From Mesocentrotus franciscanus (taxonomy: Eukaryota; Echinodermata; Echinoidea; Camarodonta; Strongylocentrotidae), in NCBI GenBank assembly GCA_037976565.1, contig CP137682.1:22868800-22932799 (forward strand): a stretch of 64,000 bases of DNA, given 5' to 3'. Positions within the stretch are counted from its first letter, which is position 1, and each line of letters starts with the position of its first letter. The translations under genes and the position numbers were made by a program. Under the pieces are notes generated by a model. That model did no database searches and was not told the origin of the DNA. It was given only the letters and a program-made list of their open reading frames with translations. This document shows, piece after piece, positions 63,727 to 64,000 of this stretch.

Positions 63727-63851
63727 ATCACAGGCCTGGCAAACATGGAGAGGATCACAAGCCAATTATCAGAAAGCTGAAAGCATGAGAGGAGAAAGAG
63801 AGAAGTCCCTACTGAGGCAGTCTTTCAATGCCCTACGGAACTGGGCCAGAG
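14652..63851 (+). CDS. Large Sfi1-repeat protein, SFI1-like (27 coding exons, incomplete at right edge)
   Basis: Exons 2-28 splice in consistent phases to about 2,660 residues, with the 3' end beyond the window. Order: residues 1-905, Ser/His/Gln-rich and disordered; about 925-1,620, Sfi1-type repeats; about 1,625-2,058, a Ser-rich then Asp/Glu-rich linker in one exon; 2,060 to the edge, more repeats. Repeat units are 30-35 residues with a core A/C-F-x-x-W-[KR], for example AFELWKLKY, CFQAWQRL, AFASWKAQV and TFSGWKSVI; about 40 Trp cores are visible. Family knowledge: Sfi1 repeats form long helices that bind centrin at centrosomes, spindle poles or basal bodies. The best match is the SFI1 family. 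The length and long head exceed vertebrate SFI1 (about 1,240 residues), so another Sfi1-repeat paralogue (C1orf167-like, for example) is possible. The frame needs one extra base in exon 12 and three in exon 25. An in-frame TGA at 14,634 upstream fixes the start at 14,652. Confidence 0.75.
15911..16428. mobile_element. TTAA-flanked MITE, family B (about 540 bp), copy 1
   Basis: TTAA at 15,907-15,910 and 16,429-16,432; TIR AGATACTATGTCCC against the complement of GGGACATAGTACCT. The interior shares almost all its length with copies at 42,818 and 58,075 and an inverted copy at 19,849. It has no ORF of note. Confidence 0.85.
16676..17077. mobile_element. TTAA-flanked MITE, family A (about 400 bp), copy 1
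   Basis: TTAA at 16,672-16,675 and 17,078-17,081; the ends are the GGTATAGACCAGTT type, here degraded. Other copies: 37,720 (inverted), 47,855, 55,057 and 59,135 (inverted). Confidence 0.8.
17083..17368 (-). repeat. tRNA-derived SINE, second member
   Basis: The minus strand starts AGAGGTGTTGTGGTCGAGTGG at 17,368, has GGTTCGAGTCCC as B box and ends in a GCGCTATATAAGCACTG tail with an AT-rich end. It abuts the family A MITE. Confidence 0.75.
17585..17935 (+). pseudogene. LINE ORF2 C-terminal relic with internal insertion
   Basis: It reads NSLANTILQGGTRGRPTRTW, then TDNIKLWTGMSFEQL and, after about 130 inserted or diverged bases, RTAEDRKLWR. This is the usual end of craniate/invertebrate non-LTR ORF2 proteins (GxxxGRPxxxW...DRxxWR). 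Confidence 0.7.
17969..18389. mobile_element. TIR element with central palindromes
   Basis: TAAGGTGTGTTTATGCT at the left pairs with AGCATAAACGTACCCTTA at the right. It contains two near-perfect hairpins: GTGCAGTTTTGCACTGCAC (about 18,204) and a 27-base-arm palindrome at 18,228-18,283. Confidence 0.7.
19332..19844. mobile_element. Foldback element with roughly 125-base arms, TTAA-bounded
   Basis: The left arm (GACATCCAAATATAAGTTGA onward, 19,342-19,470) is inverted at 19,719-19,842. TTAA bounds it at 19,328-19,331 and 19,845-19,848. The right TTAA is also the left border of the next MITE. Confidence 0.75.
19849..20398. mobile_element. TTAA-flanked MITE, family B, inverted copy 2
   Basis: TTAA at 19,845-19,848 and 20,399-20,402. 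It is in the opposite orientation to copies 1, 3 and 4 and more diverged at the left end. Confidence 0.8.
20425..20642. repeat. Pure pyrimidine (C4T-like) tract
   Basis: 218 bases contain only C and T, mostly CCCCT and CCCCCT units. The minus strand is therefore a G-run array. ORFs on both strands are compositional. Confidence 0.9.
20848..21041. mobile_element. TTAA-flanked MITE, family C, copy 2
   Basis: TTAA at 20,844-20,847 and 21,042-21,045; about 195 bases, TIR AGCCTGTCTGC against its approximate complement. Confidence 0.8.
23736..23931 (+). CDS. Sfi1-like gene exon 3
   Basis: Acceptor CCTTTGTAG, donor CCAG then GTAGGT; enters phase 0 and leaves phase 1. It encodes DHWFAHQERIHPSSKTNLRL and an acidic/Ser end (EGDSVSEGSDDMEFSSGSDH). 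It is open across its full length and joins exon 4 exactly in frame (G+TA), which is why I accept it across long flanking introns. Confidence 0.75.
23932..26580 (+). other. Sfi1-like gene intron 3
   Basis: AT-rich; a retroposon-like tail with repeated ATGAA units (24,780-24,815), an (AATA)n patch near 25,957 and the foldback MITE at 26,039. No exon seen. Confidence 0.5.
26039..26339. mobile_element. Foldback MITE, GGGTGGTATTC TIR, copy 2
   Basis: Nearly the whole element folds back. The ends are GGGTGGTATTCTCGAAAG and its complement. TTA is duplicated at 26,036-26,038 and 26,340-26,342. The right end lies about 240 bases upstream of exon 4. Confidence 0.85.
26581..28679 (+). CDS. Sfi1-like gene exon 4 (giant disordered exon)
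   Basis: Acceptor TATGTTGCAG, donor CTCTGCA then GTAAGT; 2,099 bases open in one frame, phase 1 to 0, about residues 185-884. Composition is rich in Ser, Gln, His, Asp and Arg with no domain I recognise. Local features are RRKEAQSHTGRMD, LKRPRRKLETEF (possible NLS) and LLLSDFIGRSVQEDQR. An open frame of 700 codons in AT-rich DNA, flanked by matching splice sites, is strong evidence of coding. Confidence 0.88.
29009..29098. repeat. (ATC)n microsatellite
   Basis: Trinucleotide array in intron 4, just upstream of exon 5. Gives poly-Asp/Ser/Ile frames; not coding. Confidence 0.9.
29129..29190 (+). CDS. Sfi1-like gene exon 5
   Basis: 62 bases; acceptor GATTTGCAG, donor ATCAG then GTTTGT; phase 0 to 2. 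It encodes DTSSHGDKMLRCSADTASKI. It lies 30 bases after an (ATC)n microsatellite in the intron. Confidence 0.7.
29600..30290. repeat. GA-rich low-complexity block
   Basis: About 690 bases dominated by GA and GAGAGG units with a short (GT)n start. The long minus-strand open frame over it is compositional. Confidence 0.9.
30512..30644 (+). CDS. Sfi1-like gene exon 6
   Basis: Acceptor TATGTGCAG, donor TCACAG then GTTAGT; phase 2 to 0. It encodes a basic Ser-rich patch (RRSLSEMSYSTRGSPRR) followed by the first helical stretch (VTSILWVFKLLDILHNHPVE), the transition from disordered head to repeats. Confidence 0.82.
31132..31319. mobile_element. TTAA-flanked MITE, family C, copy 3
   Basis: TTAA at 31,128-31,131 and 31,320-31,323; same ends and core as the copies at 12,280 and 20,848. 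Confidence 0.82.
31928..32007 (+). CDS. Sfi1-like gene exon 7
   Basis: Acceptor TATTTGTCAG, donor GAGAAG then GTGAGT; phase 0 to 2. It encodes one Sfi1 core (AYWFRRWLSKVRLLKMI). Confidence 0.82.
32812..33031 (+). CDS. Sfi1-like gene exon 8
   Basis: Phase 2 to 0. The cores are CLWQWMAAVQ and a Phe-substituted GLSAFRFAVM; the rest is Lys/Arg/Glu-rich helix. Acceptor CCAACCAACAG, donor CAACAAG then GTAAGA. Confidence 0.85.
33150..33590 (+). pseudogene. LINE RT C-terminal relic with simple-repeat tail
   Basis: It reads LAPIYLQELIHEYKPSNNLW and, after a frameshift, SASAELWNKLPLNVKNC then LFKTCLKTHLFKIAFDD and a stop. The 3' UTR carries CGCTTAGAGACTTCAGTGG and ends in (TTA)n at about 33,570-33,582. 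Typical 5'-truncated L2/CR1-like element. Confidence 0.78.
33706..34237. mobile_element. TTAA-flanked MITE, family D, copy 2, with nested element
   Basis: TTAA at 33,702-33,705 and 34,238-34,241. Homologous to 40,496-40,859 except for the 152-base insertion listed next. Confidence 0.82.
34069..34220. mobile_element. 152-bp foldback MITE nested in family D, 3-bp TSD
   Basis: Ends AGGGACTTTTAGATTTGCAC and its complement; the arms are about 43 bases with two mismatches. The empty site is read from the sister MITEs: ATT is present once there and flanks the insertion here (34,066-34,068 and 34,221-34,223). Confidence 0.85.
34410..34640. repeat. GA-rich low-complexity block
   Basis: GAGA-rich run about 105 bases upstream of exon 9; opposed open frames are artefacts. 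Confidence 0.9.
34747..34892 (+). CDS. Sfi1-like gene exon 9
   Basis: Acceptor TTTACCTAG, donor TACAA then GTGAGT; phase 0 to 2. Cores WSALTQLRK and AFSAWKEGYHAQ. Confidence 0.85.
35045..35438 (-). repeat. tRNA-derived SINE, second family, with conserved core
   Basis: The minus-strand head AAGTTGGCTCAGTCGGTAAA (A box) and GGTTTGAATCC (B box) are followed by CCTCGGATAGGACGGTAAAT, the same SINE core type as in the element at 8,112, and a tail in AT-rich sequence. Confidence 0.75.
35838..36014 (+). CDS. Sfi1-like gene exon 10
   Basis: Acceptor TTGATTCAG, donor ACAG then GTTAGT; phase 2 to 2. Cores SIERWKTYL and AWVTMATIWRERQ. Confidence 0.85.
36442..36633 (+). CDS. Sfi1-like gene exon 11
   Basis: Acceptor ATGTTTTCAG, donor CTCAG then GTATGA; phase 2 to 2. 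Cores ILCRSWRACR and RFFGDWKERA. Confidence 0.85.
37720..38111. mobile_element. TTAA-flanked MITE, family A, inverted copy 2
   Basis: TTAA at 37,716-37,719 and 38,112-38,115; the right end CTGGTCTATACCTTTAA is intact. It ends 63 bases before exon 12. Confidence 0.85.
38175..38404 (+). CDS. Sfi1-like gene exon 12, with apparent one-base loss
   Basis: Acceptor TTCTCCCCAG, donor CATAG then GTATGT. The entry frame gives AFELWKLKYHRRQVLY...KKRAFLAWG and then runs into TGA near 38,331. The exit frame gives RSAEARREGVRLIERV and VSTWWSWTS and is the one that fits exon 13. One additional G in the run at 38,282-38,286 would reconcile both halves and gives AWGEHTQRSAEARR. Restored, the exon is phase 2 to 2 like its neighbours. 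Confidence 0.8.
39176..39408 (+). CDS. Sfi1-like gene exon 13
   Basis: Acceptor GTTATGACAG, donor GAGAA then GTAAGT; phase 2 to 1. Four Trp cores at short spacing: AFRWWKLCWL, GLERWSERC, AAQRWKQHV and LVKWSENACL. Confidence 0.85.
39708..39894 (+). CDS. Sfi1-like gene exon 14
   Basis: Acceptor TTCCTTTTAG, donor GCCAA then GTAAGT; phase 1 to 2. Cores SFSKWVEAKA and TFLAWKLEM. Confidence 0.85.
40496..40859. mobile_element. TTAA-flanked MITE, family D, copy 3
   Basis: TTAA at 40,492-40,495 and 40,860-40,863. This uninterrupted copy defines the empty site for the nested element at 34,069. Confidence 0.82.
41055..41159 (+). CDS. Sfi1-like gene exon 15
   Basis: Acceptor TTATATTTCAG, donor TGGAG then GTACTG; phase 2 to 2. 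Cores AFDSWRDII and TFRYWR. Confidence 0.82.
41360..41545. repeat. CT-rich low-complexity block
   Basis: CTCT and CCCT units over about 185 bases in intron 15; opposed open frames are compositional. Confidence 0.9.
42275..42600 (-). pseudogene. LINE RT C-terminal relic
   Basis: The minus strand reads LITIRQPSRYSLRSSQGI, GDKAFTTAAPKLWSNL and NTFKEYLNTHLFC before a stop, then a short 3' UTR with GCGCTATATAAATACA and (TTA)n. Different family from the relic at 33,150. Confidence 0.75.
42818..43344. mobile_element. TTAA-flanked MITE, family B, copy 3
   Basis: TTAA at 42,814-42,817 and 43,345-43,348; close to copy 1 over its full length. Confidence 0.85.
43422..43647 (+). CDS. Sfi1-like gene exon 16
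   Basis: Acceptor CTCCTGTTAG, donor GGAG then GTATGA; phase 2 to 0. Cores CFQAWQRLHQ and AFASWKAQVVEAE. It begins 73 bases after a TTAA-flanked MITE. Confidence 0.85.
44657..44832 (+). CDS. Sfi1-like gene exon 17
   Basis: Acceptor AAAACACAG, donor GCAAG then GTGAGG; phase 0 to 2. Cores LFFKAWRRAS and LEMWKRWRRSLE. Confidence 0.83.
45292..46645 (+). CDS. Sfi1-like gene exon 18 (Ser/acidic linker between repeat blocks)
   Basis: Acceptor CATCCTTGTAG, donor AAAAAG then GTGAGT; 1,354 bases open in one frame, phase 2 to 0. It starts with one repeat core (TFHSWHRHT), then leaves the Sfi1 pattern for a Ser/Pro run (FPPSQSPSSSSSSCSLSPSP), a Ser/Thr-rich middle and an acidic stretch (EDDDDDGEDDGDGEDG). 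It has no recognised domain and splits the repeat array in two. Confidence 0.88.
47586..47792 (+). CDS. Sfi1-like gene exon 19
   Basis: Acceptor TTTTTCTGCAG, donor TATCTG then GTAATA; phase 0 to 0. Cores AFYQWLEYTRL and VFQHWRQHS. A TTAA-flanked MITE starts 62 bases past its donor. Confidence 0.85.
47855..48228. mobile_element. TTAA-flanked MITE, family A, copy 3
   Basis: TTAA at 47,851-47,854 and 48,229-48,232; both ends intact (AGGTATAGACCAGTT and complement). Confidence 0.88.
48849..48992 (+). CDS. Sfi1-like gene exon 20
   Basis: Acceptor TTTTTGTTTAG, donor GAACAT then GTAAGT; phase 0 to 0. Cores YFKTWSCIKE and AWGTWKEH. Confidence 0.85.
49220..49529. mobile_element. Foldback MITE, GGGGGTGTTTCAC TIR, copy 1
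   Basis: CAG duplicated at 49,217-49,219 and 49,530-49,532. The arms pair over GGTGTTTCACAAAGATCCTA and beyond. Related copies at about 59,705 and 62,231. Confidence 0.82.
49775..50150 (+). pseudogene. Two decayed tandem copies of exon 21
   Basis: Copy 1 starts after ATTTATAG at 49,775 and copy 2 after TTCATAG at 49,933. Both share the YPIGP..SWS..F core with exon 21, and the linking stretch CATATTTACCCTCTGTGTTT repeats the intron end. Copy 1 lacks the second half of the exon. Copy 2 has one base fewer before TGTATCCC, so its acceptor would read into a TGA, and it runs into intron sequence instead of a donor. See findings. Confidence 0.75.
50151..50353 (+). CDS. Sfi1-like gene exon 21 (third copy of a triplicated exon)
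   Basis: Acceptor TCAATTCATAG, donor AAGAG then GTAAAC; phase 0 to 2. It encodes YPIGPRPSWSAHFSQAKLM and the core CLMFWRLRWRQLEE. Two degenerate copies with their own acceptors lie directly upstream (49,775 and 49,933). Only this copy keeps both the frame and the donor. Confidence 0.8.
50405..50795. mobile_element. Diverged relative of family A MITE
   Basis: Colinear with the inverted family A copies (AGTCCCATAT, GTGCACAGTGC, CCTTGACCAGAACT). It shares AGAAGGTTGAGTTCT with the stretch at 51,838-52,190, so these two form an older subfamily. Confidence 0.6.
50990..51260 (+). pseudogene. LINE reverse-transcriptase relic
   Basis: It encodes VVDGSETWNVKTVEEGILKT and ERAMIWKMCGVKLSDRKNTI before a stop. 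This matches the YGSETW...RMLRWMCGV.. region of L1/RTE-like ORF2. Surrounding frames are broken. Confidence 0.7.
51611..51701 (+). CDS. Sfi1-like gene exon 22
   Basis: Acceptor CATACATGAAG (weak), donor AAAATG then GTGAGA; phase 2 to 0. Core CLKVWRSWSREKRW. It fits frame and repeat pattern, which outweighs the weak acceptor. Confidence 0.75.
51838..52190. mobile_element. Second diverged relative of family A MITE
   Basis: Same arrangement as 50,405-50,795 (GTAGTCCCATATGAGC, GTGTAGTGCCTGAGACTTTC, ACAGTATACACCAGC). Confidence 0.55.
52192..52446. mobile_element. TIR element, GATGTTGTATTGCCC ends
   Basis: AAGATGTTGTATTGCCCTTT at the left is exactly inverted at about 52,416-52,436. A-rich interior, no ORF. 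It ends about 70 bases before exon 23. Confidence 0.75.
52516..52778 (+). CDS. Sfi1-like gene exon 23
   Basis: Acceptor TTTTTTGCAG, donor CACAG then GTTCGT (weak); phase 0 to 2. Cores AFRRWRMQL, IIRAWHGWAE and VWLSWKQEAE. A TIR element begins 14 bases past the exon end. Confidence 0.83.
52795..53527. mobile_element. TA-flanked TIR element (Tc1/mariner-like)
   Basis: Ends CCGTATTTGCCGGC and complement, bounded by TA (52,793-52,794 and 53,528-53,529). The arms extend further with mismatches (AAGGCCGC, GTGCGGCC). No transposase remains. Confidence 0.75.
54041..54482. mobile_element. 442-bp foldback element with about 9-bp TSD
   Basis: Two arms of about 190 bases pair almost perfectly around an unpaired centre near 54,235-54,290. 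Ends TAACTCCAGGGAGCTC and complement. Flanks are GTACATTTG (54,032-54,040) and GTACATTTTG (54,483-54,492), a 9-bp duplication with one extra T. Same end sequence as the 33-bp palindrome at 14,050. Confidence 0.82.
54587..54800. repeat. 42-bp tandem repeat, about 5 units
   Basis: CTCCAAACCT recurs at 54,601, 54,643, 54,685, 54,727 and 54,769, a period of exactly 42. Because 42 is divisible by 3, an open frame of a repeated 14-residue unit appears; it has no start or splice context and is not taken as coding. Confidence 0.88.
55057..55451. mobile_element. TTAA-flanked MITE, family A, copy 4
   Basis: TTAA at 55,053-55,056 and 55,452-55,455. Confidence 0.85.
55727..55988 (+). CDS. Sfi1-like gene exon 24
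   Basis: Acceptor TCTTTGTCAG, donor CATGAG then GTATTT; phase 2 to 0. Cores TFSGWKSVI, CFKLWQMEY and VLTAWKMVV. Confidence 0.85.
56274..56509 (+). CDS. Sfi1-like gene exon 25, with three apparent one-base losses
   Basis: Acceptor TTTGCTCACAG, donor CACAG then GTTAGT. Conserved pieces lie in successive frames: AFRF (entry frame), WRNQYLE (next), KRRKQVTLSAATHWRHLVRR (next), then VEERKLKQTFIWWQRSW and HRYYGNILLHR, back in the entry frame. Each step equals one missing base, at about 56,283-56,286, 56,303-56,310 and 56,380-56,395. The total change is three bases, so the exit phase (2) still matches exon 26. Confidence 0.7.
57153..57243 (+). CDS. Sfi1-like gene exon 26
   Basis: Acceptor TTTTTGTATAG, donor GTTTTG then GTAATG; phase 2 to 0. 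It encodes SMQGLKELLQRSRRHC with Leu in place of the usual Trp. Frame and splice sites fit. A TTAA-flanked MITE starts 32 bases downstream. Confidence 0.7.
57276..57861. mobile_element. TTAA-flanked TIR element, family E
   Basis: TTAA at 57,272-57,275 and 57,862-57,865; ends AGGGCAATCCAACC and the complement of GGTTGGATTTCCCT. Confidence 0.8.
58075..58608. mobile_element. TTAA-flanked MITE, family B, copy 4
   Basis: Left TTAA at 58,071-58,074; the right border is mutated to TTAG (58,609-58,612). Confidence 0.82.
58884..59066 (+). CDS. Sfi1-like gene exon 27
   Basis: Acceptor TCCTCAATTCAG, donor TTGAAG then GTATGA; phase 0 to 0. Cores YFRKWKDRQ and AFLMWRLRYQER. Confidence 0.85.
59135..59513. 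mobile_element. TTAA-flanked MITE, family A, inverted copy 5
   Basis: TTAA at 59,131-59,134 and 59,514-59,517. The right TTAA is shared with the next element. Confidence 0.87.
59705..60014. mobile_element. Foldback MITE, GGGGGTGTTTCAC TIR, copy 2
   Basis: Colinear with 49,220-49,529 and more diverged at the right end. Confidence 0.8.
60463..61825. repeat. Tandem array of four 170-190 bp units with DR1 motifs, bounded by GTCTCGCCTGC
   Basis: GTCTCGCCTGC at about 60,463 is inverted as GCAGGCGAGAC ending near 61,825. Between them four units (about 60,520-61,250) each contain a stretch like AAAGGGTTATCAAGTATC and then AGGTCAAAGGTCA at 60,664, 60,855, 61,026 (degenerate) and 61,198. Confidence 0.75.
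62075..62222 (-). repeat. tRNA-derived SINE fragment
   Basis: The minus-strand head GAGCACTGTGGTATATTGG and B box GGGTTCGATCC, then the shared CCAGGTGTAAATGGGTACC motif. Truncated. Confidence 0.7.
62231..62526. mobile_element. Foldback MITE, GGGGGTGTTTCAC TIR, copy 3
   Basis: GGGGTGTTTCACAAAGACTA is inverted near 62,507-62,526; diverged inner arms (AAGTTGGACTTAAG and complement). Confidence 0.75.
62565..63114. mobile_element. TA-flanked mariner-like MITE with nested element
   Basis: CAGTGAAACCTG at the left and CAGGTTTCACTG at the right are exact complements; TA lies at 62,563-62,564 and 63,115-63,116. Fragments of similar sequence occur at about 56,010-56,140 and 47,174-47,230. Confidence 0.85.
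62732..63082. mobile_element. MITE, GCCCCTCC-TIR family, copy 2 (nested)
   Basis: Inside the mariner-like element; TTAA precedes it (about 62,726) and follows it (about 63,085). Same inner arms as copy 1 at 4,712. Confidence 0.78.
63659..63722. repeat. (CT)n microsatellite forming the exon 28 polypyrimidine tract
   Basis: A CT run ends 11 bases before the exon 28 acceptor and would act as its pyrimidine tract. Confidence 0.8.
63734..63851 (+). CDS. Sfi1-like gene exon 28 (last in window)
   Basis: Acceptor CTTCTATCACAG; phase 0 entry. Cores AWQTWRGSQ and ALRNWAR. Two donors are possible: AGAG then GTTGGT (end 63,851) or TTG then GTATAT (end 63,855); choosing needs the next exon, beyond the edge. 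Confidence 0.75.
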
Positions 63852-63929
63852 GTTGGTATATCAGCTTTATCCTTGTCTTCTCTTTCTTTGCTTGTTTGTA
63901 TATCAGACTATGTAAATGTGTGTTTATAA

Positions 63930-64000
63930 TCTCTCCCTCCTCTCCTTCATCTCTCTCTCTTTCTCGCTCTATCTCTCTCTCTCTCTATCTCTCTCTCTCT
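63930..64000. repeat. (CT)n microsatellite at window edge
   Basis: CT-rich run continuing past the right edge. Confidence 0.85.

Noticed and set aside
1..64000. CRISPR array, operon, defence or other microbial-type system
   Set aside because: Regular spacers, operonic ORFs and ribosome-binding sites are absent; the tandem repeats present are eukaryotic satellites and MITEs.

Overview
This window is animal nuclear DNA: AT-rich, with short exons in long introns, and dense small transposons, foldback elements, SINEs, LINE 3' ends and microsatellites. Two genes are recognisable, GIGYF and a large Sfi1-repeat gene, so the organism is a metazoan. The repeat style (many TTAA-flanked MITEs, TACATGTA-rich spacers, tRNA/7SL-like SINEs) suggests an echinoderm or another marine deuterostome. 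That taxonomic placement is inference.

Layout. (1) Positions 1-4,640, minus strand: the 5' end of a GIGYF gene. A promoter-like block at 4,493-4,640 carries a YY1-type motif and a perfect GTCACGTGAC box. A noncoding exon ends at 4,493, followed by coding exons at 1,941-1,700 and 601-499; the rest lies beyond the left edge. (2) Positions 4,640-13,100: a repeat-rich divergent intergenic region. It holds LINE and SINE relics and a roughly 2.5 kb TIR element full of CAACTGG motifs, into which a hAT-like element with a perfect 8-bp target duplication has inserted. A second small hAT-like element follows. (3) Positions 13,110-64,000, plus strand: one gene of at least 28 exons that runs off the right edge. 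Exon 1 is noncoding and starts at a YY1 motif. Coding begins at 14,652 and gives about 2,660 residues within the window. The protein has a roughly 900-residue Ser-rich disordered head, a first block of Sfi1-type Trp repeats, a 450-residue Ser/Asp-rich linker in a single exon, and a second repeat block. It is best read as an SFI1-like centrin-binding centrosomal protein.

All splice phases fit. The reading frame is broken only by five apparent one-base losses (one in GIGYF, one in exon 12, three in exon 25), all of the same sign. This looks more like assembly error or a recent allele than pseudogene decay.

The introns are largely made of mobile DNA. At least 15 elements are bounded by TTAA, several have 3-bp duplications, and two belong to a foldback family with a 9-bp duplication, one of them reduced to a 33-bp perfect palindrome. 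The accessory interest of the window is in these mobile elements, an exon triplication and a nuclear-receptor-like DR1 array. I see no microbial-type or defence system.
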